Positions 18,187 to 26,408 of a stretch of DNA of 64,000 nucleotides are shown here, one piece after another. The stretch lies in contig CAZQRW010000002.1 of NCBI GenBank assembly GCA_964596115.1, positions 15,896 through 79,895 on the forward strand, given 5' to 3'. The first letter of the stretch is position 1. Each line of letters starts with the position of its first letter. This DNA comes from CAZQRW01 sp964596115 (GTDB lineage: Bacteria > Hydrothermota > UBA3072 > B12-G15). Under the pieces are notes generated by a model that was not told the DNA's origin, did no database searches, and saw only the letters and a program-made list of their open reading frames with translations. A program made the position numbers and the translations under genes.

Positions 18187-19600
18187 AGTTTGGAGGTTCC
18201 TTTGTAATCACAACATCATGGGGGTGGCTCTCCTTTAATCCTGCTGCTGTTATTTTAATAAATTTTGCTCTTTTTTGTAATATAGAAATATTTTTTGCAC
18301 CAATGTAACCCATACCCGAACGGACACCTCCAATAAGTTGAAAAATCACATCCTGTGTAGGCCCCTTATACGGAACCCTTGCAACGACCCCCTCTGGAAC
18401 AAGCTTCCCCTCTTGAAAATATCTGTCACTACTGCCCTCTTTCATCGCATCCAGAGAACCCATTCCTCTATACACTTTAAATCTCCTTCCTTCATATATT
18501 ACAGATTCGCCAGGTGACTCCTCAGTTCCTGCAAGGAGGCTCCCTATCATTACACTGGATGCACCGGCAGCAAGAGCCTTTGTAATGTCTCCAGAATACT
18601 TTATCCCGCCGTCTGCTATGATAGGCACGTTACTTACACTTGATGTTTCCATTATTGCTGAAAGCTGAGGAACACCTATACCTGCGATAACCCTTGTAGT
18701 ACATATAGAACCTGGTCCTACCCCCACTTTAATTGCATCTACATCAAGGGATAAAATATCTTTCACTGCTTTTTCAGAAGCGACATTACCAACAATTAAA
18801 TCAACATCTACAATTCCTCTCAATTTTTTAGCTATCTCGAATACTTTCCTGGAATGGCCATGAGCAGTATCAATTATGATAGCATCAACCCCTGCAGAAA
18901 GCAGCGCCTTCGTTCTATCGACAGTATCTTTACTCACTCCAACGGCAGCAGCACACCTCAACCTACCATGTTTATCTTTTGTGGACTGTGGATACCGTAT
19001 CCGCTTGAGAATATCCTTTACAGTTATTAAACCTGTAAGGATTCTATTTTTCTTAATTATAGGCAATTTTTCAACCTTTTTTTCCTGAAATATTCTCTTT
19101 GCCTCTTCTATTGTAATTCCTTCCTTTCCTGTAACTAATCGATCAAAGGGAGTCATCAATTTACTGATTTTCTTTTTACTATCTTCTTCAAATAAAATAT
19201 CCCTTTTGGTAATCAGGCCTAAAAGTTTCATACCCTTCTCTACAACTGGAAGACCCGAAATGTTATGTTTTTCCATTAAAGATATTGCATCTTTTACCGT
19301 GCTATTGGCATAAAGAACAATTGGATTTTGGATCATACCACTCTCAAACCTCTTTACCCTCTCAACTTCCTCAGCCTGTTTATCTATACTCATATTCTTA
19401 TGGATTACACCTATACCACCTTCTCTCGCTAATGCAATAGCCATAGCACATTCTGTAACTGTATCCATTGCTGCACTAACGATAGGAATTCTCAATGATA
19501 TATGCCTTGAAAATTTTGTGGATAGATCTACCTGAGAGGGAAGCACTTCAGAATATTGCGGCACGAGAAGCACATCATCGTAAGTAAGATATTCCTTCAT
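18170..19600 (-). CDS. guaB: IMP dehydrogenase
   Basis: 476 aa, full length. Oxidises IMP to XMP, the committed step of GMP synthesis. N-terminal barrel 'TYDDVLLVPQYSEVLP', two CBS domains (about residues 95-205: 'MEKHNISGLPVVEKG', 'EKLPIIKKNRILTGLITVKDI'), catalytic loop 'GVGPGSICTTRVIAGIGVPQ' with the nucleophilic Cys, and flap 'YRGMGSLDAM' are all present. GGAGG lies before the ATG, which overlaps the dapF stop by ATGA. It may supply precursor for GTP, the substrate of the GGDEF protein next door (inference). Confidence 0.97.
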   Translation of the reverse strand: MKEYLTYDDVLLVPQYSEVLPSQVDLSTKFSRHISLRIPIVSAAMDTVTECAMAIALAREGGIGVIHKNMSIDKQAEEVERVKRFESGMIQNPIVLYANSTVKDAISLMEKHNISGLPVVEKGMKLLGLITKRDILFEEDSKKKISKLMTPFDRLVTGKEGITIEEAKRIFQEKKVEKLPIIKKNRILTGLITVKDILKRIRYPQSTKDKHGRLRCAAAVGVSKDTVDRTKALLSAGVDAIIIDTAHGHSRKVFEIAKKLRGIVDVDLIVGNVASEKAVKDILSLDVDAIKVGVGPGSICTTRVIAGIGVPQLSAIMETSSVSNVPIIADGGIKYSGDITKALAAGASSVMIGSLLAGTEESPGESVIYEGRRFKVYRGMGSLDAMKEGSSDRYFQEGKLVPEGVVARVPYKGPTQDVIFQLIGGVRSGMGYIGAKNISILQKRAKFIKITAAGLKESHPHDVVITKEPPNYEIQK

Positions 19601-20316
19601 TTATTCCTCCATAAATATATTCCATTAAAGGGAATGTTAACCTCTCCAGTCAAGAAAATCTTTTCCCTTAATTTCTCTACTTGAAATGTACCACCCTTAG
19701 TTTCAATTTTTATTTTTTCAAACCCTTTCTTCATTATATACCAGAAACCCACTGATGCAACTCCAGAACCACAGGATAGTGTTTCTCCCTCAACTCCCCT
19801 TTCAAATGTTCTCATATATAATAGACCTTCCTTTTCTTCCTTTACCCAGTTCACATTTGTTCTACCCTTAATGGTATAAGAACGATTCTTCCCTTCATTG
19901 TCAACGTCAATCTCCTCAAGTCTGCTAACAGGTATAATTAAATGTGGGACTCCACACTCGACTATATTTTCCTTTAATGTTCTGCATTCTGGCATCTCTA
20001 TACGAACCTTACTCTCTGAAACCAACTCACAGGAAAAATTACCTGCGTCTGTTTCTATTATTCCTCTCTTATCCATAATACCTTTTTCATATAGATAAAA
20101 AAAGAATACCCTTGTTCCATTCCCGCAGTAAGGAACCCTACTACCATCAGGATTGTAAAATACCATTCTATTTTTTTTATATGTTATTAAGCCATCTCCT
20201 CCAACACCAAAGTGCCTATCAAGAATAGATTTTATAAAATTTTCCTCAGACTGGGTAGATTCAATTATAACAAAGTCATTGCCAGCCCCTACTGCCTTTG
20301 TAAATTTAATCTCCAT
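19597..20316 (-). CDS. dapF: Diaminopimelate epimerase
   Basis: 239 aa, slightly shorter than the usual about 270. Converts LL- to meso-diaminopimelate for lysine and peptidoglycan. The two catalytic cysteines are visible in 'YCGNGTRVF' (about residue 63) and 'LSCGSGVASVG' (about 183), with the start motif 'KAVGAGNDFVII'. Meso-DAP peptidoglycan is thus implied. It overlaps ridA by 11 bp and guaB by 4 bp. Confidence 0.94.
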   Translation of the reverse strand: MEIKFTKAVGAGNDFVIIESTQSEENFIKSILDRHFGVGGDGLITYKKNRMVFYNPDGSRVPYCGNGTRVFFFYLYEKGIMDKRGIIETDAGNFSCELVSESKVRIEMPECRTLKENIVECGVPHLIIPVSRLEEIDVDNEGKNRSYTIKGRTNVNWVKEEKEGLLYMRTFERGVEGETLSCGSGVASVGFWYIMKKGFEKIKIETKGGTFQVEKLREKIFLTGEVNIPFNGIYLWRNK

Positions 20317-20692
20317 TTATCACTGCAGTTGCATCTATCTCTACACCGACACCTTTAGGAAGAAATGAAACCTCCACGGTTGCACGTGCAGGGGGCGACT
20401 CTTTAAAAAATGCTGCGTAGACCTCATTAACCTCGTTGAAATTATTAATATTTGTCAAATATATGGTGGTCTTTACAATATCACTCATATTTCCTCCTGC
20501 CTCTTCTACAATTGCTTTTATGTTATTCATTACCTGCTCAGTCTCTCTTCTTATATCATCTTTTATCAACTCACCTGTTTCGGGAATTATAGAGATTTGG
20601 CCAGAGATAAAGAGTATCTTATTTATAAGAATACCTTGGGAGTATGGGCCTATAGCTTCTGGCGCCTTTTTTGTTTTTATCACTCTTTTCAT
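20306..20692 (-). CDS. ridA: RidA/Rid family enamine/imine deaminase
   Basis: The ATG at 20692 was chosen because AAAGGAG lies 5 bp upstream; a GTG two codons earlier is too close to it. 128 aa. Hallmarks: 'APEAIGPYSQG', 'LFISGQISI', 'IKAIVEEAGG', 'VVKTTIYL'-type segment, 'PARATVEVSFLPKGVGVEIDA' with the conserved Arg (near residue 105) that binds the carboxylate of reactive enamines. The enzyme hydrolyses enamines released by PLP enzymes. It is the first gene of the 12-gene operon and lies under a good promoter. Confidence 0.93.
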   Translation of the reverse strand: MKRVIKTKKAPEAIGPYSQGILINKILFISGQISIIPETGELIKDDIRRETEQVMNNIKAIVEEAGGNMSDIVKTTIYLTNINNFNEVNEVYAAFFKESPPARATVEVSFLPKGVGVEIDATAVINGD

Positions 20693-20710
20693 ACTCACTC
20701 CTTTCTCTTC

Positions 20711-20738
20711 ATACTATCAATGGAACTAAAAAAGTCAA
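20711..20738 (-). promoter_or_regulatory. Promoter of the ridA-argF super-operon
   Basis: On the minus strand TTGACT (20738-20733), a 16-bp spacer and TAGTAT (20716-20711). The predicted start is about 12-15 bp upstream of the ridA ATG, leaving just enough leader for the AAAGGAG ribosome site. It matches the 16-bp spacing of most promoters in the window. Confidence 0.6.
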
Positions 20739-20756
20739 GCCAACAAAAAGTGTCCG

Positions 20757-20978
20757 TTGTTACTATTTATGGGAAGTATATCCCAGGCGCTTACCCCTAT
20801 TGCTATGGCACTTGGTGGATTACTGGCAGAATATATTTCCATAAGGATTTTAATTTCTACAAATTTTTTCATAACTACTCTATGGAAAGCGTTGCCTCTG
20901 ATTAATTTAAAATCCTGTCTCTCTTTCCAACTAATTTCCAACCAAAAGGTAATAATGTCATTGCAAGAATTATTTTAA
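20757..20978 (+). pseudogene. Remnant of an MFS transporter
   Basis: Between ridA and bioY, a plus-strand frame encodes about 40 residues ('MGSISQALTPIAMALGGLL' then 'AEYISIRILISTNFFITTL') that look like the last one or two transmembrane helices of a major-facilitator permease ('.PIG.LLGG.LA#..G.R...'). The frame has no upstream body (stop at 20727), no ribosome site and runs antisense into the 3' end of bioY. It is best read as the tail of a decayed MFS gene; a chance hydrophobic frame cannot be excluded. Confidence 0.4.
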
Positions 20979-21498
20979 AAACATCACCAATTAAAAAGGG
21001 ATATAAACCCATTGACAGTATATTGTTATACCCTACAAATTTTGACAGATAGCTCAATCCAAAAATATATATTATTCCATTGCCTATCAGCATGAGAAGA
21101 AAGGTTGTAATTATTTTTCTATCCCATCCTTTTTCAGATAGTATGCCTATTGTTAAGGCAGCTACAGCAAAACCAAATATATACCCACCTGTAGGACCAA
21201 AAAGATATATAATGCCAGATGCACCTCCAGCAAATACAGGAAGACCTACAGATCCCTCAAATATATATGTAAGGAGGCTCAGAAATCCCCTCTTGCTTCC
21301 AAGTATTATCCCTGTTAAAAGTACTGCAAGGGTCTGACCCGTAATGGGCACAGGACTGAAGGGTAAACGAATTGCAATACGTGAAGACAGGGCAATAAAT
21401 ATACTTCCACAAAAAATAAGTGCAATATCATAAATCAATCTGTATGTTTTATTCAAAGGCCTGAACACATCAGCAAAGGTTTGGTTATTAATTGTCAT
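20902..21498 (-). CDS. bioY: Biotin transporter BioY (ECF S component)
   Basis: The start is the ATG at 21498, preceded by AAGGAGGAG 4 bp upstream; the frame extends 23 codons further without a ribosome site. 198 aa, about six transmembrane helices. Family hallmarks: 'ALSSRIAIRLPFSPVPITGQTLAVLLTG' (the PVP-TGQ signature), 'GSKRGFLSLLTYIFEGSVGLPVFAGG' and 'GPTGGYIFGFAVAA'. BioY is the substrate-binding membrane subunit of biotin ECF transporters; no EcfA/T genes are nearby, so it would use a shared energising module or act alone. The organism may be a biotin auxotroph (inference). Confidence 0.93.
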   Translation of the reverse strand: MTINNQTFADVFRPLNKTYRLIYDIALIFCGSIFIALSSRIAIRLPFSPVPITGQTLAVLLTGIILGSKRGFLSLLTYIFEGSVGLPVFAGGASGIIYLFGPTGGYIFGFAVAALTIGILSEKGWDRKIITTFLLMLIGNGIIYIFGLSYLSKFVGYNNILSMGLYPFLIGDVFKIILAMTLLPFGWKLVGKRDRILN

Positions 21499-21539
21499 AT
21501 TCTCCTCCTTTTCTAAAATTTCTATCTTTTTTGAAGGAA

Positions 21540-21567
21540 AAGTTATATTGAAGAGAAAAAATGTCAA
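21540..21567 (-). promoter_or_regulatory. Possible bioY promoter
   Basis: TTGACA (21567-21562), a 16-bp spacer and TAACTT (21545-21540) on the minus strand, giving a leader of about 35 bases with the AAGGAGGAG site. The -10 hexamer is poor but identical to that proposed for bamA. A better-looking TATAAC overlaps but would give only 14 bp spacing. Confidence 0.4.
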
Positions 21568-21704
21568 GAGTTTATTTGGGGTCAGTAATGCAGTTTTAGA
21601 AACTGGATAGGGCCATCCAAATTTTACTACTTATCCTTACCTTGTTAATTCCGTCATAGAATTCACAATGCTAAATTTGCATGACTGAGCCCCGGTTTTT
21701 TCTC

Positions 21705-21732
21705 TTTCCAATTTCAGATAATGATATATATT
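21705..21732 (+). promoter_or_regulatory. Weak candidate promoter of the kinase-UvrD gene
   Basis: TTTCCA (21705-21710), a 16-bp spacer and TATATT (21727-21732), 8 bp before the ATG at 21741. The -35 matches TTGACA at only four positions. It is reported because no Shine-Dalgarno precedes either candidate start of this gene, so a leaderless message from here would explain the chosen start. Confidence 0.25.
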
Positions 21733-21740
21733 ATTTTTAT

Positions 21741-24341
21741 ATGATTCCAAAAAAACTGGAGAGGTATAAGATCATAGAATGGCTGGGGGGCGGAAGATTT
21801 GGGGATGTATACCTTGTACAGGACAAACTCCTTGAAAAAAAATTTGCACTGAAGATAGGAAGGGGTAAGGGAGACGTGGATGGTTATCTTAAAGAGGCAA
21901 AAATCATCTCCGGGCTTGAACATCCCAATATTATAAGGTTCTATACCGCTGATATGATCGAAGGAAGAATATTTATCGTAACAGAATTTATTGAAGGGAA
22001 AAGCCTTCGGGAAATCATTGAGAAAGAAGCACCCCTGGACATAAAAACGGCACTTTCTATTGGAAAAGACATACTAAAAGGGCTTTCCTATGCCCATAAA
22101 AGGGGTATTATTCACAGGGATTTGAAACCTGAAAATATTATGTTAACAAAGGATAATACAGTTAAGATTGTTGATTTTGGTATTTCAAGGATTGGTGAAG
22201 ATATAACAGCATCCATTGCAGGGACACCCCCTTATATGCCTAAAGAGGCATGGAAGGGGAAATATGACGTGAGGTCTGATGAGTGGTCTGCAGCACTCAT
22301 TATCTATGAGATGCTCACTGGTGTAAATCCATTTTTTTCAGAAAATCTTGAAGATGTTAGAAAAAAGATATTTAAGGGCAAAATAAGACCATTAAAAACC
22401 GTTGCATCAAGAATAAGTATCGAAATCGAAGAGGCATTGAAGAAGGCATTATCTCCTGATATGGATGATCGTTTCCCTTCAGTAAATGATTTTCTAAGAA
22501 CGTTAAGGGAAGAGACTCATTCTAACATTTCAACTATGAAGATGAAAAAAAGACCTTCAATAAAGGGCCTTCCATATCCTCTTACAGAGGAAGAAAGGGA
22601 GGCACTAATCCATGAAGAAAATGTCCTCTTGCTGGGAGGACCAGGAACTGGTAAAACTTATACGTTAACTGCAAAGGTTATTGACCTTATAAACAGGGGG
22701 ATTTCTCCTGAGTCTGTCGTACTAACAACATTCACTCTTAGAAACTGGCATGAGCTTGAAAAACGTTTAGAAAAGGAACTGGGAACTCTCACAAGAGATA
22801 TAATACTCGGCAATTTTCACAATCTCTGTATGAGAATATTGAGGAGGGACATAGGAATCTTAGGCTTTCCTGAAGACTTTACTGTTATTCCATCATCAAC
22901 CCAGGCAATAATTATGAAGTCGATATCAAAAAATTATGGGGTTAACCACAGGTACGCTATGAGAAAGATCCAGGAATATAAAGCAAGAGGACTAAAGGCA
23001 AAAGAATTTATAGAAAGAAAAATGGAAAATACGATAGTAGAAATATGGGATCAATATCAAAGTAGACTGAAGAAAGAGAACCATCTGGATTATGATGATG
23101 TACTCATCTTTACAAGGGATATTCTAAAAAGAAATCCGGGGTTAAAAAATTTTTATACTAATAAATTTAAATACCTCGTCATTGATGAATATCAGGACTT
23201 GAATCCTGTTCAGGTTGAGATTGTAAGATTGTTATTTTCAGGGGAAAATCAAGTATTTGCTACCGGTGATGACGACCAGATGATATATGGATGGAGAGGT
23301 GCTAATCTCCGAACGATAAAATTCTTTGAGAAATATTTTCCTCCCGCTATCATATTAAAATTGACAAGATCCTTTAGATTGCCAGTGAGCATATCAAACG
23401 CCGCAGCAAATCTCATAAAATACAACAGAAACAGAGAAGAAAAAATAATATTCCCTAAAAAAGTAGCGGGTGAAGGTGTCATAGTAAAACAGTTTGCAAG
23501 GAAAAATTCAGAGGCATCTTTTTTAGTAAAGGAAATTACAAAACTTGTAAAGGAGGGCTATAACTTCTCAGAGATCGCTGTAATGTTCAGGGTCAATAGA
23601 TACAGCAGATTGATAGTAGAGTCCCTTTTGAACGCAGGCATACCTCATTCAAGTCTGGGTGGTGGTTTCTATGAAAGGAAAGAAATCGCTGGACTAATCA
23701 CGCTTATGGAATTTATTATCACAAAAAAACAATCTAAACTACTCTCCGCGATAAATTTTCCTGAGACTCTTGTAAAGAAAAGAAAAAAGACAAAATCAAA
23801 AGACATAAAAAACTACATTGAGGGGAAAAAAGATGAAGCAGCCAAAGAGCAATACAAAAAATTGCTATCACTCTCAGAAATGATAAAGGGTATGGGAACT
23901 GCCACTGCTGTAAGGTCCGTTGTGAAATCATTGGGTCTTATTGAATATTACTCTTCTAAGGAAAATGGCATCGAAAGAATCGAAAACATAGATGAATTTA
24001 TTCAGTCTGCCGAGGATTTTGAGGAAAAATTTCCAGGGAAAAATCTCAATGCATTCATCACATATGTAAAAGATATAAAGAGGGCAGGGCTTTCCGGGCA
24101 GGAAGGTGTAAACCTTCTTACCGTTCATTCTGCAAAAGGGCTTGAATTTCCTGTCGTATTTATTCTGGGATTGGAGGAAGGCATTTTCCCTTTATTGAGA
24201 GCAATGATAACAAGGGAGGAAATGGAAGAGGAGAGAAGGCTTATGTATGTGGCTATGACAAGAGCAATTAGAAAATTATACCTTACTTACTCAACCCCAG
24301 CAAAACCCTCACGATTCCTATCTGAAATATTCGGCCAATAG
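21741..24341 (+). CDS. Ser/Thr protein kinase fused to UvrD/PcrA-type helicase
   Basis: 866 aa from ATG 21741, just before the kinase domain; an ATG at 21681 would add 20 residues. Neither has a Shine-Dalgarno. Residues 1-270 are a eukaryotic-like kinase with all key elements: 'LGGGRFGDVY', Lys in 'FALKIG', 'HRDLKPEN' (about 123), 'DFG' (about 144); the usual APE reads PKE. Residues about 283-866 are an SF1A helicase: Walker A 'GGPGTGKT' (about 299), 'DEYQD' (about 481), 'GDDDQMIYGWRGA', 'LTVHSAKGLEFPVVF', and 'YVAMTRA' (about 831). The Q-motif glutamine is Glu here ('LTEEEREAL'). No membrane or sensor domain is seen. It appears monocistronic between bioY and speH. Role unknown: phosphorylation-controlled DNA unwinding in repair, or defence, is inference. 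Confidence 0.93.
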   Translation: MIPKKLERYKIIEWLGGGRFGDVYLVQDKLLEKKFALKIGRGKGDVDGYLKEAKIISGLEHPNIIRFYTADMIEGRIFIVTEFIEGKSLREIIEKEAPLDIKTALSIGKDILKGLSYAHKRGIIHRDLKPENIMLTKDNTVKIVDFGISRIGEDITASIAGTPPYMPKEAWKGKYDVRSDEWSAALIIYEMLTGVNPFFSENLEDVRKKIFKGKIRPLKTVASRISIEIEEALKKALSPDMDDRFPSVNDFLRTLREETHSNISTMKMKKRPSIKGLPYPLTEEEREALIHEENVLLLGGPGTGKTYTLTAKVIDLINRGISPESVVLTTFTLRNWHELEKRLEKELGTLTRDIILGNFHNLCMRILRRDIGILGFPEDFTVIPSSTQAIIMKSISKNYGVNHRYAMRKIQEYKARGLKAKEFIERKMENTIVEIWDQYQSRLKKENHLDYDDVLIFTRDILKRNPGLKNFYTNKFKYLVIDEYQDLNPVQVEIVRLLFSGENQVFATGDDDQMIYGWRGANLRTIKFFEKYFPPAIILKLTRSFRLPVSISNAAANLIKYNRNREEKIIFPKKVAGEGVIVKQFARKNSEASFLVKEITKLVKEGYNFSEIAVMFRVNRYSRLIVESLLNAGIPHSSLGGGFYERKEIAGLITLMEFIITKKQSKLLSAINFPETLVKKRKKTKSKDIKNYIEGKKDEAAKEQYKKLLSLSEMIKGMGTATAVRSVVKSLGLIEYYSSKENGIERIENIDEFIQSAEDFEEKFPGKNLNAFITYVKDIKRAGLSGQEGVNLLTVHSAKGLEFPVVFILGLEEGIFPLLRAMITREEMEEERRLMYVAMTRAIRKLYLTYSTPAKPSRFLSEIFGQ

Positions 24342-24367
24342 AACTCTCAAAGGAAACAATTCCACCC

Positions 24368-24395
24368 TTGACATAGGGTCAAAATGTGTTATATA
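24368..24395 (+). promoter_or_regulatory. Promoter of the polyamine operon with inverted repeat
   Basis: TTGACA (24368-24373), a 16-bp spacer and TATATA (24390-24395), with the start codon of speH 37 bp downstream. The -35 is the left half of a short inverted repeat, TTGAC-N5-GTCAA (24368-24382), which could be an operator or coincidence. Confidence 0.55.
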
Positions 24396-24431
24396 AAATT
24401 GATTAACTCTATAAACATTAAGGAGGTGGAA

Positions 24432-24800
24432 ATGAGCCAGGCTTTGGGAAGACATGTTTTGCTCGAGTTTTTTGGATGTGCTCCTGAGACTCTTTCAAGG
24501 GTTAATTATGTTAAGGACGCACTTTTAAATAGTGCAAGGATTTCAAATGCTAAAATTGTAGACACACTTTTCCACCAGTTTCTTCCCTATGGAGTATCAG
24601 GAGTAGTTGTTATTGAAGAGTCACATTTTACAATTCACACCTGGCCAGAACACGGCTATGCGGCAATAGACCTCTTCACCTGTAGTAACGATGTGGATGT
24701 TGAAAATGCAGTAGAATACCTCAGAAGTACGCTCCAACCGGAAAATGTTGAAAGGATAGAGGTTGACAGGGGAGCAACCTTTAAACTGGAGGCTGTATGA
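24432..24800 (+). CDS. speH: S-adenosylmethionine decarboxylase proenzyme (SpeH type)
   Basis: The start at 24432 follows AAGGAGGTGG by 3-5 bp; the frame extends 16 codons further without support. 122 aa, the size of bacterial class 1B SpeH. Autocleavage at Glu-Ser in 'VVIEESHFTIHTWPE' makes the pyruvoyl cofactor from Ser; 'GYAAIDLFTCS' carries the conserved catalytic Cys. It produces decarboxylated SAM, the aminopropyl donor used by the two enzymes encoded directly downstream, whose first gene overlaps it by 4 bp. Confidence 0.95.
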   Translation: MSQALGRHVLLEFFGCAPETLSRVNYVKDALLNSARISNAKIVDTLFHQFLPYGVSGVVVIEESHFTIHTWPEHGYAAIDLFTCSNDVDVENAVEYLRSTLQPENVERIEVDRGATFKLEAV

Positions 24801-25651
24801 CGGAGGATGACCGATTATACTTTGTTGAAAAAAGTATAAAAGAAATCATCTCTTTCTACACCGTTGATGAAAGAATAATTAAAGAGAGAACGCCTTATCA
24901 GCTCGTTGAGATATACAAGTTAAAAGGATTCGGGAAATCATTGTTCCTTAATAGCGCTCTCCAATCTACGGAGTACGACGAGTATATTTATCATGAGGGT
25001 CTTGTTCAACCTGCTATGTTTGCTCACCCTGAACCAAAAAGTGTCTTTATCGGGGGAGGAGCTGAGGGTGCTACACTGAGGGAAGTTTTGAGACATAAGG
25101 AAGTTGAAAACGTGACTATGATTGAAATAGATAAGAGAGAGTGGGAAATTTGCAATCAATTTTTACCCGAATTCTCTCAGGGTAAATTTTCTGATGAAAG
25201 GGTAAATCTTATCTTTGATGATGCAAAAACAATACTTGATAGAGAAGAAAAATACGATGTTATTATTTTTGACCTCCTCGACCCAGCGCCTTTAACCCCT
25301 TCAGAGGATATGTACAAGATACCATTTTTAAAAAAATTAAAGAAAAAATTGAAACCCGGTGGAATATTTGTTACACAGGCAGGATCTATATATCTCAGTA
25401 CTGGCAAATTCTTTTTTAGTATATGGAAACACTTAAGCAGTGTGTATTCAAATGTAGTTGCTTACGAATTACACATACCTTCATTTCAGTTGCCCTGGGG
25501 AATCATAATAGCTTCAGATAAGCAGAATTTATTTACTCCAAAAAGAACAGACGTCAGGGGACTAAAATTTTACTCTACAGATTACCATTCTTCTCTGTTA
25601 AATTCTTATCTTCATTTAAAGAATGAGCTGGATTTCAGAAAATCAGACTGA
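24797..25651 (+). CDS. Aminopropyltransferase, thermospermine synthase-like
   Basis: 284 aa. Spermidine-synthase fold: N-terminal strand domain ('YQLVEIYKLKGFGKSLFLNSALQSTEYDEYIYHEGLVQP') and Rossmann core with 'GGGAEGATLREVLRHKEVENVTMIEID'. Segments 'DLLDPAPLTPSEDMYKIPFL', 'PGGIFVTQAGS' and 'HIPSFQLPWGIIIASD' resemble the ACAULIS5/thermospermine-synthase branch rather than standard SpeE, in which 'SDSTDP' and 'QSES' stand at these places. It overlaps speH by 4 bp and the next aminopropyltransferase by 29 bp. Product (thermospermine or another long polyamine) is inferred from residue patterns read by eye. Confidence 0.8.
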   Translation: MTEDDRLYFVEKSIKEIISFYTVDERIIKERTPYQLVEIYKLKGFGKSLFLNSALQSTEYDEYIYHEGLVQPAMFAHPEPKSVFIGGGAEGATLREVLRHKEVENVTMIEIDKREWEICNQFLPEFSQGKFSDERVNLIFDDAKTILDREEKYDVIIFDLLDPAPLTPSEDMYKIPFLKKLKKKLKPGGIFVTQAGSIYLSTGKFFFSIWKHLSSVYSNVVAYELHIPSFQLPWGIIIASDKQNLFTPKRTDVRGLKFYSTDYHSSLLNSYLHLKNELDFRKSD

Positions 25652-26408
25652 GAATCTGAAACTATCCTTTCGTATAAAAAAACGTCTTTTAAAGACCCGT
25701 TCAAAGTTCCAGCTTATAGAGGTCTACGACACATATGAATATGGTAAGCTTCTTCTCCTCGATAGAAAGGTAATGTTCACCGAGAAGGATGAATTCATAT
25801 ACCACGAAATGATTGTTCACCCTACGATGGGTATGATAAAGGCAAGAAATATACTCGTAATTGGCGGCGGAGATGGTGGAACCGTAAGGGAACTGCTAAA
25901 ATATCCGGTGAATAACATCACACTCGTAGAAATTGATGAAAAAGTAATAGAAACAGCAAAAAAATTTTTCCCTCGTATGGCAGATACGCTAAATGATAAA
26001 AGGGTTAATATAATAATTGATGATGGTTCTAAATACGTTTTAAACTCAGAGGAGGAATATGACCTCATCATTTCAGATTCAACGGACCCTATCGGTCCTG
26101 GGAAAGTGCTATTTGGAGAAAATTATGTTAAAGCCATCTCAAGAATATCAAATGTGCTTGTTTCTCAATCTGAATCTCCCATATTCCATAGGGAATTAAT
26201 AAAAAAATTCCATAGTATAATAAAAAAATACTTTAAAAATCTCTTGTTTTATTTTGTTCCTATCCCTACTTATCCATCGGGTATATGGTCCTTTACTGTG
26301 GGTCTGAATGTAAATATTAAAAAACCCAACAACAAATCTCAGAAATTTTATTCCCCATCATTATTTGAAGGACTTACCCATATACCAGAAGCATTTAAAA
26401 TTAAATGA
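25623..26408 (+). CDS. speE: Spermidine synthase
   Basis: 261 aa, slightly short (usual 275-300). Canonical SpeE residues: 'LLLLDRKVMFTEKDEFIYHEMIVHP', 'GGGDGGTVRELLKYP', 'VEIDEKVIETAKKFFP', 'IIDDGSKYV', 'DSTDPIGPGKVLFGENY' with the catalytic Asp, and 'QSESPIFH'. Transfers an aminopropyl group from decarboxylated SAM to a diamine. Its 29-bp overlap with the thermospermine-like gene implies coordinated translation, so the pair probably work in series. No arginine or agmatine decarboxylase is in the window. Confidence 0.93.
   Translation: MSWISENQTENLKLSFRIKKRLLKTRSKFQLIEVYDTYEYGKLLLLDRKVMFTEKDEFIYHEMIVHPTMGMIKARNILVIGGGDGGTVRELLKYPVNNITLVEIDEKVIETAKKFFPRMADTLNDKRVNIIIDDGSKYVLNSEEEYDLIISDSTDPIGPGKVLFGENYVKAISRISNVLVSQSESPIFHRELIKKFHSIIKKYFKNLLFYFVPIPTYPSGIWSFTVGLNVNIKKPNNKSQKFYSPSLFEGLTHIPEAFKIK

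Noticed and set aside
21681..21740. Longer N-terminus for the kinase-UvrD protein
   Set aside because: The 20 extra residues are unlike a kinase N-terminus and have no ribosome site; the start at 21741 sits directly before the kinase domain.
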